Assembly (NCBI GenBank): GCA_035541935.1
Contig: DATKMJ010000067.1
Coordinates: forward strand, 1 to 64,000
DNA from: Candidatus Binatia bacterium
Lineage (GTDB): Bacteria; Vulcanimicrobiota; Vulcanimicrobiia; Vulcanimicrobiales; Vulcanimicrobiaceae
Length of the DNA: 64,000 nt
Reading direction: 5' to 3'
In this document: in pieces, positions 1 to 7,103 of the stretch
How positions within the stretch are numbered: the first letter of the stretch is position 1
How the letters are laid out: every line of letters begins with the position of its first letter
The notes under the pieces: model-generated
What the model saw: only the letters and a program-made list of their open reading frames with translations
Database searches by the model: none
Told to the model about the DNA's origin: nothing
Translations under genes and position numbers: made by a program

Positions 1-2
1 TC

Positions 3-146
3 TACTTCATGCACTATAACTTCTGCCGCAAGCATATGACGCTCGGAACGACGCCTGCAATTGCTCACGGTATCACCGATCGCCAATGGACCCTTGTCGA
101 TCTCGCAAACCTAGCCGGCCTCATGGCCGGAGGGTTAGCCGCCTAA
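3..146 (+). CDS. C-terminal end of an IS1-like transposase (5' end outside window)
   Basis: Frame 3 is open from the first base of the window to a TAA at 144-146, giving 47 residues that start YFMHYNFCRKHMTLGTTPAI and continue with GITDRQWTLVDL. This resembles the C-terminus of IS1-type transposases annotated in many genomes (YNFCRxHxTLxxTPAMxAGxxDxxWxxxEL). The catalytic part lies upstream of the window, so it cannot be said whether the gene is intact. Its position directly beside a restriction-modification module fits a mobile or recently acquired segment. Confidence 0.6.
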   Translation, partial: YFMHYNFCRKHMTLGTTPAIAHGITDRQWTLVDLANLAGLMAGGLAA

Positions 147-185
147 AGATGCCCGTCGCGCAGGGGGTGGTTGCCGGTGTGGATA

Positions 186-203
186 AAGACGTCTGGACGT
201 CTT
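186..203. promoter_or_regulatory. Perfect 8-bp inverted repeat upstream of the winged-helix gene (putative operator)
   Basis: AAGACGTC and GACGTCTT are separated by TG, forming an 18-bp palindrome that ends 3 bases before the GGAGGGAAG ribosome-binding region (207-214) of the gene at 218. There is no T-run, so a terminator is unlikely. A dimeric regulator binding here would control the winged-helix and methyltransferase genes together, as controller proteins do in restriction-modification systems. The site is seen directly; the operator role is inferred. Confidence 0.4.
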
Positions 204-217
204 ATTGGAGGGAAGTT

Positions 218-424
218 ATGGCACTACGGCCCGGGCAGGTGCGCGATGCAATCCTAGACTTCTTCGACCGCCGCAAGAGCGCGGCTCCGGCGACGATCGC
301 GGAGATACGCGCCCACGCTGAGCGCATACTCGGGAACGTTCCCCCGTCGTCCGTGCGTTCGCATCTTCAGCTTTCCAAAGACTTTGAGCGCGTCGGTCGC
401 GGCGCGTATATTCGGAAGCGGTAA
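218..424 (+). CDS. Small winged-helix DNA-binding protein preceding a DNA methyltransferase
   Basis: A 68-residue protein beginning MALRPGQVRDAILDFF. The ATG at 218 was chosen over the upstream in-frame ATG at 86 because GGAGGGAAG precedes it at normal spacing and because the longer form would overlap the transposase end. The pattern (an alpha-helical start, then SSVRSHLQL and FERVGRGAYIRK at the end) looks like a winged-helix fold whose last part forms the wing. The gene ends 3 bases before the methyltransferase start, so the two are surely co-transcribed. Similar small proteins often sit directly upstream of this methyltransferase type. A controller role for the restriction-modification module is a reasonable inference, supported by the palindrome at 186-203. 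It is not a classic XRE-type C protein. Confidence 0.6.
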   Translation: MALRPGQVRDAILDFFDRRKSAAPATIAEIRAHAERILGNVPPSSVRSHLQLSKDFERVGRGAYIRKR

Positions 425-427
425 CAG

Positions 428-1330
428 GTGGCGATCTCCGCTTCCGAGATCGAGCGGCGCGACGTTTTCCGCTTCGGTCATCAAACACTTTATCTCAGTG
501 ACTGTATCGAATGGCTCGCGAGTGCCCGGCGTAATAGCATCGCAGCCGTCATCACAGACCCGCCCTACGGTCTCATCGAATACAGCGCAAAGGAGCAGAA
601 GAAGCTTCGCGCCGGACGCGGGGGGGTGTGGCGTATTCCGCCGTCGTTCGACGGGGCGAATCGCCGGGCGTTGCCGCGTTTCACCGTTCTTTCGAGTGAC
701 GATCGCGAGGCTTTGATGGATTTCTTCATAGGCTGGGGTGAGGCGCTGCTGCCGATACTCAAGCCAGGCGCGCACGTCGTGATCGCCGGTAATCCCTTGG
801 TATCTCCGCTCGTCGCTTACGCGCTAGAACAGGCAGGTTTCGAGCGACGCGGCGAGATCGTGCGCCTCGTTAGAACCTTTCGCGGCGGTGATAAACCCAA
901 AGGCGCGGAAGGCGAGTTTCCAAACGTTTCGACGATGCCGCGTAGCTGCTGGGAGCCCTGGGGGCTCTACCGCAAGCCGATCGACAGGAGAACCGTTGCG
1001 ATGAACCTGCGAAAGTGGGGCGTCGGCGGCTTGCGGCGGATTTCCGAAGAGACGCCGTTCCTTGACGTTATCGAAAGCGGCACGACGCCCGATCGCGAAC
1101 GGCGCATCGCCCCGCATCCTAGCGTTAAACCTCAATCATTCCTGCGACGGATGGTAGAGGCGTTGCTGCCACTTGGAACCGGCACTATACTCGACACGTT
1201 TGCCGGGTGCGCGACGACGCTCGCCGCTTGCGAATCTCAGGGAATCACCGGCATCGGCGTCGAGATCGACAAGGAGTATTTCGGCATGGCGACGGTCGCG
1301 ATCCCAAAGCTCGCCGCTTTAACGATTTAG
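428..1330 (+). CDS. DNA adenine/cytosine-N4 methyltransferase, beta class
   Basis: A 300-residue enzyme predicted to transfer a methyl group from S-adenosylmethionine to an exocyclic amino group of adenine or cytosine. The catalytic DPPY is at residues 44-47 and the SAM-binding FAGCATT at about 258-264. This order (catalytic motif, then target-recognition region, then SAM motif) defines the beta class. SVKPQSFLRRMV before the SAM motif is also typical of the family. The SAM motif has Cys-Ala where FxGSGTT is usual. GTG start at 428, 3 bases after the winged-helix gene. It converges on, and overlaps by 4 bases, the predicted endonuclease, so it likely protects host DNA against that nuclease. 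The target sequence cannot be read from the gene. N6 versus N4 specificity is unresolved. Confidence 0.85.
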   Translation: MAISASEIERRDVFRFGHQTLYLSDCIEWLASARRNSIAAVITDPPYGLIEYSAKEQKKLRAGRGGVWRIPPSFDGANRRALPRFTVLSSDDREALMDFFIGWGEALLPILKPGAHVVIAGNPLVSPLVAYALEQAGFERRGEIVRLVRTFRGGDKPKGAEGEFPNVSTMPRSCWEPWGLYRKPIDRRTVAMNLRKWGVGGLRRISEETPFLDVIESGTTPDRERRIAPHPSVKPQSFLRRMVEALLPLGTGTILDTFAGCATTLAACESQGITGIGVEIDKEYFGMATVAIPKLAALTI

Positions 1331-1986
1331 CGCCCCAAATACAGCGAGTATCCGGTTAACCCATCGCGACAGTAGACGAGCCCCTTATCTAGTTTCTCCC
1401 GACCAGCGGCCGTAATGCTTGCGGTTGGCGTCCGCCTGCTAGTCGGACCACGACCCGAGAACGACCAATCCTCATGCAGCAGATACGCTATTCTTACGCG
1501 CCGAATGATCGTGGGTTCCCGTTCGTAGACTGGCTGTGTTTCGAGATCGCACGAAAACTCGACCACACAGTACCAATTCGAGCCGGTGTTGTGAGCTTGA
1601 ATGCTTGCCGGATTACGCGCCGCCTTCACCTCGACGCCTTGGTCACCGTACTGCACGGAGTCGCCCAGATACATCGCTCGTGGAATAAGGTCGGGATGAC
1701 CGTTCGGATAAAGGTTACGAGCAAGGCCGGGAACCTTGGTTTCCATCGAAAGAGCCAGCGATCGAACCATCACCTCGGAAATAAGCCCAGAGAACGCGGC
1801 TCGTTGAAGCAGCTCTTCGAGTCGAGCATAACCGTAGCTAATGCCGGCGGAATTGATCGCGTGAAGATAAGCATAGAAGTCGTTAACCGCCTTCACGACG
1901 CCGGCCGCATCCATGCCGTAGGGTAAAGCGATGCTCGTGTCGGCGTCGTCTAGGGTGGCCTCCGGCCGCTCGATGTATCGTGGCAC
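1327..1986 (-). CDS. Predicted PD-(D/E)XK restriction endonuclease, convergent with the methyltransferase
   Basis: A 219-residue protein with a candidate nuclease core: Pro98-Asp99 in GHPDLIP and Glu119-Val-Lys121 in GVEVKAAR, 20 residues apart, as in PD-(D/E)XK enzymes. Downstream, EDWSFSGRGPTSRRTPTASI is a conserved-looking basic block that may contact DNA. GTG start at 1986. The 3' end overlaps the methyltransferase gene by 4 bases in tail-to-tail orientation. Location, the nuclease motif and lower GC support a Type II restriction enzyme. I do not recognise a named family, so the function is an inference from motif and neighbour. Alternatives are a repair nuclease or a hypothetical protein with a chance ExK. 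Confidence 0.6.
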   Translation of the reverse strand: MPRYIERPEATLDDADTSIALPYGMDAAGVVKAVNDFYAYLHAINSAGISYGYARLEELLQRAAFSGLISEVMVRSLALSMETKVPGLARNLYPNGHPDLIPRAMYLGDSVQYGDQGVEVKAARNPASIQAHNTGSNWYCVVEFSCDLETQPVYEREPTIIRRVRIAYLLHEDWSFSGRGPTSRRTPTASITAAGREKLDKGLVYCRDGLTGYSLYLGR

Positions 1987-2008
1987 GGCAGGTCGCTTCT
2001 AGCCGTGC
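1983..2008. promoter_or_regulatory. 7-bp inverted repeat between the KGG gene and the endonuclease gene
   Basis: GCACGGC (1983-1989) and GCCGTGC (2002-2008) are perfectly complementary, with a 12-base loop. The left arm covers the GTG start of the endonuclease and the right arm lies just after the KGG-protein stop. No U-tract follows on the minus strand, so it could be an operator, a weak terminator or an RNA hairpin that limits translation of the nuclease. The role is undecided. Confidence 0.25.
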
Positions 2009-2028
2009 GACCCGCTACCTACGGCGGA

Positions 2029-2277
2029 CTACTTCTTGCCCCAGCGGGCCTCTGCGGCTTTGCGGGCGCTCTCCTTGCGCTCCTCGGGGGTCAGGGCTGC
2101 CTTCCTTGCCGGACCACCCTTCAGGCCGCCACGACGCCCTAATGCCACCGCCGCAGGGTCCTTCGGCGCTTCCGGCTTGAGCTTGGGTATCTCGCCGGTG
2201 AGCTGCTGTAAGATCGACCGCGCCGCCAGGATAGGGTCGGACGGTGGGTTACGAGGCTTCCCTGACCGCTTAGGCAT
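2029..2277 (-). CDS. Small basic KGG-motif protein of unknown function
   Basis: An 82-residue protein rich in Lys, Arg and Ala. The core AAVALGRRGGLKGG (about residues 43-56) is followed by a segment ending RKAAEARWGKK. This resembles a widespread family of small basic proteins with a Gly-Gly-Lys-Gly-Gly turn and a C-terminal ARW motif, often found near mobile elements. The basic nature suggests nucleic-acid binding, but no function is established that I can name. ATG start at 2275-2277. It lies upstream of and in the same direction as the endonuclease gene, about 40 bases apart, so they may share a transcript. Confidence 0.6.
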   Translation of the reverse strand: MPKRSGKPRNPPSDPILAARSILQQLTGEIPKLKPEAPKDPAAVALGRRGGLKGGPARKAALTPEERKESARKAAEARWGKK

Positions 2278-2526
2278 ACCCCAAGCATATCACGCCCTCA
2301 TCGCCGCGCCTAGTCGGCGCCGGATTCAAAAGGGACCACTACCGAGAAGGGCTCGGGTGACCCCGTACCGAGAAACGCGTCGTGGTCGAGAAGAGCGCCC
2401 CGGGGGTCGCGAGGCCGCGGGAGCGCGTCCGGCGGCCCTGGAGGGGCGGACCGGCAGCACGAGGATCCCTTGCTTGCTTGGTCGGGCTTTTGCTTTTTCG
2501 TCCGGCTTTGCTACAATAGCGCGGCT
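2278..2526. other. Intergenic boundary between island and rpmA, with a short imperfect direct repeat
   Basis: The 249 bases between the KGG gene and rpmA carry no convincing ORF, and rplU, which normally precedes rpmA, is absent. A near-repeat with the core TACCGAGAA occurs at 2334-2348 and 2359-2374, and CCGAG/CTCGG arms around it could form small hairpins. The rpmA promoter is at the right end. The left 200 bases may be remnant DNA from the insertion that displaced rplU; that is speculative. Confidence 0.4.
2490..2517 (+). promoter_or_regulatory. Sigma-70-type promoter for rpmA
   Basis: TTGCTT (2490-2495) and TACAAT (2512-2517) are separated by 16 bases, and the rpmA ATG follows at 2527. 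Transcription would start within a few bases of the start codon (about 2523), so the mRNA may be almost leaderless. Confidence 0.6.
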
Positions 2527-2805
2527 ATGGCGGACTTCGATCTTCAACTTTTTGCCTCTAAAAAGGGCGCGGGTTCCACCCGTAACGGCCGCGACTCCAA
2601 CGCGCAGCGCCTCGGCGTCAAGCGTTTCGGCGGCGAGCGGGTCACCGCGGGCCACATTCTCGTTCGTCAGCGCGGCACGCGCTTCTACCCAGGCTCGAAC
2701 GTCGGGATCGGGCGCGACCACACGCTCTTTGCCTTGATCGACGGCATCGTCGAGTTCAACAGCGAGAGCGCGCGCAAGCGCGTCTCGGTCGTGCCGGCCG
2801 CGTAA
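2527..2805 (+). CDS. rpmA: 50S ribosomal protein L27 with a cleavable N-terminal extension
   Basis: A 92-residue protein of the large ribosomal subunit whose N-terminus reaches the peptidyl-transferase centre. [35 protein letters not shown] and DGIVEF are diagnostic. The start MADFDLQLF precedes the mature Ala10, matching the LQxF/A site that the Prp cysteine protease cuts in Firmicutes; most other bacteria start directly at the mature residue. ATG at 2527 is fixed by this motif. The usual partners rplU and prp are not upstream. A stem-loop at 2831-2848 separates it from obgE. Confidence 0.95.
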   Translation: MADFDLQLFASKKGAGSTRNGRDSNAQRLGVKRFGGERVTAGHILVRQRGTRFYPGSNVGIGRDHTLFALIDGIVEFNSESARKRVSVVPAA

Positions 2806-2830
2806 GACGTCCGGCGCGCGGAGTGAAGGG

Positions 2831-2857
2831 CGGGGCCGTTAGGCCCCGTTTCAATTT
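2831..2857 (+). terminator. Stem-loop after rpmA, probable intrinsic terminator or attenuator
   Basis: CGGGGCC and GGCCCCG form a perfect 7-bp stem around a GTTA loop (2831-2848), followed by TTTCAATTT. The short T-rich tail is imperfect, so partial read-through into obgE, which starts 19 bases later, is likely. Confidence 0.6.
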
Positions 2858-2875
2858 CCGGCGAAGAGAGAGGCC

Positions 2876-4141
2876 GTGCAGTTCATAGACGAAGCGGAGA
2901 TTACCGTAGCCGGCGGAGACGGCGGCGACGGCATCGTCGCGTGGCGTCGAGAGAAGTACGTTCCCAAGGGCGGACCGGCGGGAGGCGACGGCGGACACGG
3001 CGGCAGCGTCTATCTGCAAGCGACCGCCGAGCTATCGACGCTCGTCGAGTTTCGCTTTCGCCGCAGCTTCGCGGCTGAGAACGGCAAAGCGGGCGGCACG
3101 TCAAACAAGTCGGGACGCAGCGGCGCCGACGTGACGATCGGCGTTCCCATCGGCACGATCGCGTTTCGCACGCGAGCCGACGGAACGGACGAGCTTCTCG
3201 CCGATCTCAAGAGCGACGGCGCGCGCGCGCTCGCCGCGAAAGGCGGGCGCGGCGGTCTCGGCAATCAGCATTTCGCGACGAGCGTGCGTCAGGCGCCGCG
3301 TTTCGCCGAGCGCGGCGAGCCCGGCGAGCGCTGCTCGCTGCGCCTCGAGTTGCGCCTGCTCGCAGATTGCGGCATCGTCGGCGTTCCCAACGCGGGAAAA
3401 TCGACGCTGCTCTCGGTGATCTCGGCGGCCCGGCCGAAGATCGCCGACTATCCCTTCACGACGCTGGAACCGCAGCTCGGCGTCGTGCGCGTCTCCGACG
3501 AGGAGTCGTTCGTGGCGGTTGACGTCCCCGGGTTGGTCGCCGGCGCGCACGAAGGCGTCGGCCTCGGCGATCAGTTCCTCAAACACGTGGAGCGCACGCG
3601 CGCGCTCGTCCATCTGCTCGACGGCGCGAAGCCGCTCGGCGAAATTCTCGACGAGAAGGAGACGATCGAGCGCGAGCTGGCCGCGTGGAATCCGCAGCTC
3701 GTCGAAAAGCCGCGGCTGCTCGTGCTCAACAAAATAGATCTTCCCGATGCGCGTGCGTCGCTCGAAGACCTGCGCGCGCGCTTTCCCGAGATTCGCGCGA
3801 TCAGCGCGGCGACGGGCGAGGGCGTGCAAGAGCTCGTCTATGCCGTCGCGCGCGCGATCGAAGCGGCGCCGCTCCCCGAGGTCGTTGCGGCCGAACCGGC
3901 GCGCATCGAGCTCTCCGCCGCGAATGCATTTCGGATCGAGCGCGAGGAGGACGGCGCCTTCGTCATCTCGGGCGAACGCGTCGAACGGCTCGCCGCGATG
4001 ACGAACTTCGACTCCGACGAGGCGCTGGCGCGCTTCGAGCGCGCGCTCGGGAAGATGGGCGTCGAGAAGCGGCTCGCGGAGCTCGGGGCCGAGGAAGGGG
4101 ATACGGTCCGCATCGGACCATACGAGTTCACTTACTCATGA
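2876..4141 (+). CDS. obgE: GTPase Obg/CgtA, ribosome assembly
   Basis: A 421-residue GTPase acting late in 50S assembly and in stress and growth control. The glycine-rich Obg fold occupies about residues 1-160 (VAGGDGGDG, GGPAGGDGGHGG). The G domain follows with GVPNAGKST at 169-177, DVPG for G3 and NKID for G4. A C-terminal OCT-type domain ends with EGDTVRIGPYEFTY. GTG start at 2876 with AGAGAGG a few bases upstream. The stop overlaps the nadD start (ATGA). The usual rpmA-obg adjacency is kept although rplU is missing. Confidence 0.96.
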   Translation: MQFIDEAEITVAGGDGGDGIVAWRREKYVPKGGPAGGDGGHGGSVYLQATAELSTLVEFRFRRSFAAENGKAGGTSNKSGRSGADVTIGVPIGTIAFRTRADGTDELLADLKSDGARALAAKGGRGGLGNQHFATSVRQAPRFAERGEPGERCSLRLELRLLADCGIVGVPNAGKSTLLSVISAARPKIADYPFTTLEPQLGVVRVSDEESFVAVDVPGLVAGAHEGVGLGDQFLKHVERTRALVHLLDGAKPLGEILDEKETIERELAAWNPQLVEKPRLLVLNKIDLPDARASLEDLRARFPEIRAISAATGEGVQELVYAVARAIEAAPLPEVVAAEPARIELSAANAFRIEREEDGAFVISGERVERLAAMTNFDSDEALARFERALGKMGVEKRLAELGAEEGDTVRIGPYEFTYS

Positions 4142-4749
4142 AGTTGGGCGTTTTCGGCGGCACGTTCGATCCAATTCACAACGCGCATCTCTTCGTCGCG
4201 GAGTCCGCGCGTCTGCTCGAGCGCCTCGATCGCGTGCTCTTCGTGCCGACCGGCAAGCAGCATTATCGCGACAAACCGCAGGCGAGTGCCGAGCATCGTT
4301 GCGCGATGATCCTCGGCGCGATCGCGAGCAATCCCGGCTTCGCGCTCGACGAGACCGACCTGCACGGAACCGGCTACACCGCCGACCTAATGCCGCGGCT
4401 GCGCGCGGCCTATCCCGACGCGAGCTTCACCTTCATCATCGGCGCCGACTCGCTCGTCAACGCGAGCTGGGTTCGCTTCGACGAAGTGCTCGAGGCGCTC
4501 GAGCGCTTCGCGATCGCTCCACGAGCCGGCGTTCAAGCCGACGTGCTGGCGCGCGTCGTTGCCGCGATTCCGTCGGAGCTGCGCGAGCGCGTGAGGACGC
4601 TGAATCTTCCCGAGGTGCCCGAGTCTGCGACCTTGGTTCGAACGCTGATCGCGCAGGGCAAGAGCATCCGCTATCTCGTCCCCGAGCCGGTCTGGGAGTA
4701 TATCGTCGCGCGGCGCCTCTACGGTTTCGATGCAAGCGAAACCACGTGA
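4138..4749 (+). CDS. nadD: Nicotinate-nucleotide adenylyltransferase
   Basis: A 203-residue enzyme that joins nicotinate mononucleotide and ATP to give deamido-NAD, a step of NAD synthesis. GGTFDPIHNAH near the N-terminus is the nucleotidyltransferase substrate loop with its HxxH-like histidines. IGADSL and a C-terminal SATLVRTLI...SIRYLVP block replace the usual SSTxIR and RYLVP motifs closely. The ATG overlaps the obgE stop, and the stop overlaps the next gene's GTG, so it is translationally coupled on both sides. Confidence 0.94.
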   Translation: MKLGVFGGTFDPIHNAHLFVAESARLLERLDRVLFVPTGKQHYRDKPQASAEHRCAMILGAIASNPGFALDETDLHGTGYTADLMPRLRAAYPDASFTFIIGADSLVNASWVRFDEVLEALERFAIAPRAGVQADVLARVVAAIPSELRERVRTLNLPEVPESATLVRTLIAQGKSIRYLVPEPVWEYIVARRLYGFDASETT

Positions 4750-5153
4750 GTAAGCGGCTCGCCGTCATGCTGCCCGTGGTGGCGCTGCTCGCGGCGTGCG
4801 CACCCCAAGCGCCCGACGATAGCGCCGTCTGCGAGGCCTTCTCGAACGCGCGATCGGGCGTCGAAGTCGTTGCCGCCGGAACGGTCACCCGTTCGTTGGG
4901 CACGCAGGCCGGCCGCGTCAGCCCGCACGAGGGATTTCTCTTACGTCTCGACTCCGGCTGCAGCCTGATCGTGCGCGTCGAGGCGAACACCGATTTCACC
5001 GGTCCGATACCGATCGAGCGCGGAGAGCGCGTCGTCGTCAAAGGCGAGTACGAATACTACCCGCTCGGCGGCGTCGTTCACTGGACGCATCGCGATCCGC
5101 GCGGGCGCCACGAAGGCGGGTTCATCGAGGCCGGCGGCCAGACGTACGATTGA
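4746..5153 (+). CDS. DUF3465-like lipoprotein
   Basis: A 135-residue predicted lipoprotein. The signal peptide ends in the lipobox LLAAC with Cys18, preceded by basic residues (SKR) and a hydrophobic core. The mature part has a beta-rich pattern (a segment with VVVKGEYEYYP, then HWTHRDPRGRH and GGFIEAGGQTYD) that resembles DUF3465 proteins, whose function is unknown. GTG start overlapping the nadD stop; the stop overlaps the TTG of maf. The pathway is not evident from the neighbours. Confidence 0.7.
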   Translation: MSKRLAVMLPVVALLAACAPQAPDDSAVCEAFSNARSGVEVVAAGTVTRSLGTQAGRVSPHEGFLLRLDSGCSLIVRVEANTDFTGPIPIERGERVVVKGEYEYYPLGGVVHWTHRDPRGRHEGGFIEAGGQTYD

Positions 5154-5755
5154 GCGAGACCGCGCGGCTGAACCGCATCGTGCTCGCGAGCGCGTCTCCG
5201 AGACGGCTCGAGATGCTGCGCTCGCTCGGACTCGACGTCGAGGTGTCGGCGAGCGGCTACGACGAGTCGCCGATCGACGGCCTCACCCCACCCGAGCTTG
5301 CGACGCGTCACGCGCGTGAGAAGCTGCGGGCGGTAGCGCCGCGGCGCGACGCCGGCGTGCCGATCGTCGCGGCCGACACCGTCGTGGAGCTCGATGGCCG
5401 CGATCTGGGGAAGCCGCGCGACGCCGCCGAGGCGGTCGCGATGCTCGCCTCGCTCTCCGGACGAGAGCATCTCGTGCACACCGCCTTCGCGCTCGCCGTC
5501 CCCGGGCGACCGGAATGGGTCGAGGAGCGGGAGACGACCCGCGTGCGTTTCCACGCGCTCGACCCCGCCGAGATCGCCGAGTACGTGGCGACCGGCGAGC
5601 CGTTCGACAAGGCGGGAGCGTACGGAATCCAAGGGCGCGCCGCGTCGCTGATCGAGGGGATCGAGGGCGACTTCTACACCGTCATGGGCCTGCCGCTGGC
5701 CCGCCTGATTCGCGCCTTCCGGCGGTTGGGATTCGCGCTTCCGGAAACGAAATGA
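5150..5755 (+). CDS. maf: Maf-family nucleoside triphosphate pyrophosphatase
   Basis: A 201-residue house-cleaning enzyme that hydrolyses dTTP/UTP or modified nucleotides to the monophosphate. LASASPRRLEML is the family's N-terminal signature. AADTVVELDG carries the catalytic Asp, and KAGAYGIQGRA and IEGIEGDFYTVMGLP are the conserved C-terminal motifs. TTG start overlapping the preceding TGA. Neighbours are cell-shape genes, a common arrangement (maf-mreCD). Confidence 0.93.
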   Translation: MSETARLNRIVLASASPRRLEMLRSLGLDVEVSASGYDESPIDGLTPPELATRHAREKLRAVAPRRDAGVPIVAADTVVELDGRDLGKPRDAAEAVAMLASLSGREHLVHTAFALAVPGRPEWVEERETTRVRFHALDPAEIAEYVATGEPFDKAGAYGIQGRAASLIEGIEGDFYTVMGLPLARLIRAFRRLGFALPETK

Positions 5756-5788
5756 ACCGCCCTCAAACGCCGACGTAACGCGGGGCCG

Positions 5789-6595
5789 ATTATCTTCACC
5801 TACCGAGACGAACGCAAACTCCTTGCGCTCATAACGATCATCATCGTTGCGGCCGCGCTCGCCCTCGTGCAGATCGGCGCGCAGCGCGCCGGCACGACGA
5901 GCCCGATCGCGACGGTCGCGAGCGCGATCTTCACCGTCGGCGAGACCGTCGTCACCGCGACGATTCGCGGCGCACGCGCGCTCGGAACGACGCTCGTCTC
6001 GCTGCCGGGGCTCGAAGCGGAGAACGCCGCGCTGAAGAGCCGGCAACGGCATCTGATCGAGGAGAACGCGCGGCTGCACGAGCTCGCCGCGGCTTACGCC
6101 GCCGAGTCGGCGGTTCGGCCGGTCGTCGATCTCTATCACGGCATTGAGGCGCGCGTGATCGGCTTTCCGCCGGAGAACGAATCGCGCGCCGTCACGATCG
6201 ACAAAGGCTCGCATGCGGGCGTCCGGCGAGAGGACGGCGTGATCGCGGCATCCGGCGTCGTGGGGCGCATCGATTCGGTCGGTCCGTTCTCGAGCACCGT
6301 CGTGCTCGCGACCGATTACACGAGCCGCATCCCCGCGATCGTCGCGCGCGGCCGCTGGTGGGGAATCGCGCGCGGAAATCTCGAGAGCATCGTCGTCGAG
6401 TACATTCCGCAAGATGCGCCGCTGAAAGTCGGCGACGCGGTCGTCACCGGCGAGGGCAGATCGTTTCACTCCGGCGTGCCGATCGGCGCGATCGTCTCCA
6501 TCGATCGCAGTTACGCAACGCTCTACCAGACGGCCGTCGTGAAACCGGCGGTCGATCTCGGGGCTCTCGATCGCGTTGTCGTCGTTCCGCGATAA
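5789..6595 (+). CDS. mreC: Rod shape-determining protein MreC, probable ATT start
   Basis: About 268 residues: one N-terminal membrane segment, a coiled coil (about residues 70-105) and a beta-domain in the periplasm that scaffolds the elongasome. The first standard start codon is a GTG at 5867, but that would delete the membrane segment LLALITIIIVAAALALVQI, which lies upstream in the same frame. The frame is closed by the maf stop at 5753. The codons from 5789 read IIFTYRDERKLLAL, very like MreC N-termini, and begin with ATT just after GCGGGG. I therefore place the start at ATT 5789 (ATC 5792 is possible). It overlaps mreD by 20 bases. mreB is not in the window. Confidence 0.85.
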   Translation: MIFTYRDERKLLALITIIIVAAALALVQIGAQRAGTTSPIATVASAIFTVGETVVTATIRGARALGTTLVSLPGLEAENAALKSRQRHLIEENARLHELAAAYAAESAVRPVVDLYHGIEARVIGFPPENESRAVTIDKGSHAGVRREDGVIAASGVVGRIDSVGPFSSTVVLATDYTSRIPAIVARGRWWGIARGNLESIVVEYIPQDAPLKVGDAVVTGEGRSFHSGVPIGAIVSIDRSYATLYQTAVVKPAVDLGALDRVVVVPR

Positions 6596-7103
6596 ACCGC
6601 ACGACGCGCCGTTCGTAGGGCCGTCGTGGTACGTCGCCGCCGCCTGGCTCCTCGGCGCGCTGCTCGCGCAGGCGACGCTCGGCCACTATCTCGCCGTGCG
6701 CAGCGTCGTGCCGAGCTTCGTGCTCGTCGCCGTCGTCTGGTACGCGATCCGCGTCGATACGCGACGCGCGGCCGTCTACGGGCTCGCCGCGGGGCTCTGC
6801 GAGGACGTCCTCGCCCCGCAGACCGGCGCCGCCTGGATGATCGCGACCGGCCTGAGCGCGCTGCTCGCGAGCCGGCTCTCGCGCGGATTCTTCGCCGACT
6901 CGATCCCGCTCGCCGCGACGGTCACCGCGGTCGCGACGCTCGTCCGGGCGCTGCTCTTCTGGATCGTGATGGCATTCGGCGGATACCCGCAGGGGCTGGG
7001 CACGATGCATTTCCACGAGGCGCTGCTCGCCGCGGCGCTCAACGTCGTCACGATCGTCGCGGCGATGGTGATCGCGCGCCGCCTCGAGGTCGCCGTCGAA
7101 TGA
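6576..7103 (+). CDS. mreD: Rod shape-determining protein MreD
   Basis: A 175-residue integral membrane protein of the cell-elongation complex, recognised by position between mreC and the PBP2 gene and by its five or so hydrophobic segments. The central stretch GLAAGLCEDVLAP is typical of MreD, where a conserved Gly-x-x-x-Asp stretch follows the third helix. TTG start inside the mreC 3' end; the stop overlaps the PBP2 ATG. Confidence 0.88.
   Translation: MSSFRDKPHDAPFVGPSWYVAAAWLLGALLAQATLGHYLAVRSVVPSFVLVAVVWYAIRVDTRRAAVYGLAAGLCEDVLAPQTGAAWMIATGLSALLASRLSRGFFADSIPLAATVTAVATLVRALLFWIVMAFGGYPQGLGTMHFHEALLAAALNVVTIVAAMVIARRLEVAVE

Larger units (their letters stand above)
1..2280. mobile_element. 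Accessory island: transposase remnant plus restriction-modification module
   Basis: This stretch separates the window edge from the housekeeping gene rpmA. It contains the end of an IS1-like transposase, a winged-helix protein, a DNA methyltransferase, a convergent predicted endonuclease and a KGG-type protein. Base composition is lower in GC than the rest: a hand count of line 1501-1560 gives 32 of 60 G+C, against 44 of 60 for line 3241-3300 in obgE. The left end lies outside the window and no terminal repeats could be matched, so the limits are approximate. Calling it a transferred island is an inference from content and composition. Confidence 0.45.
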
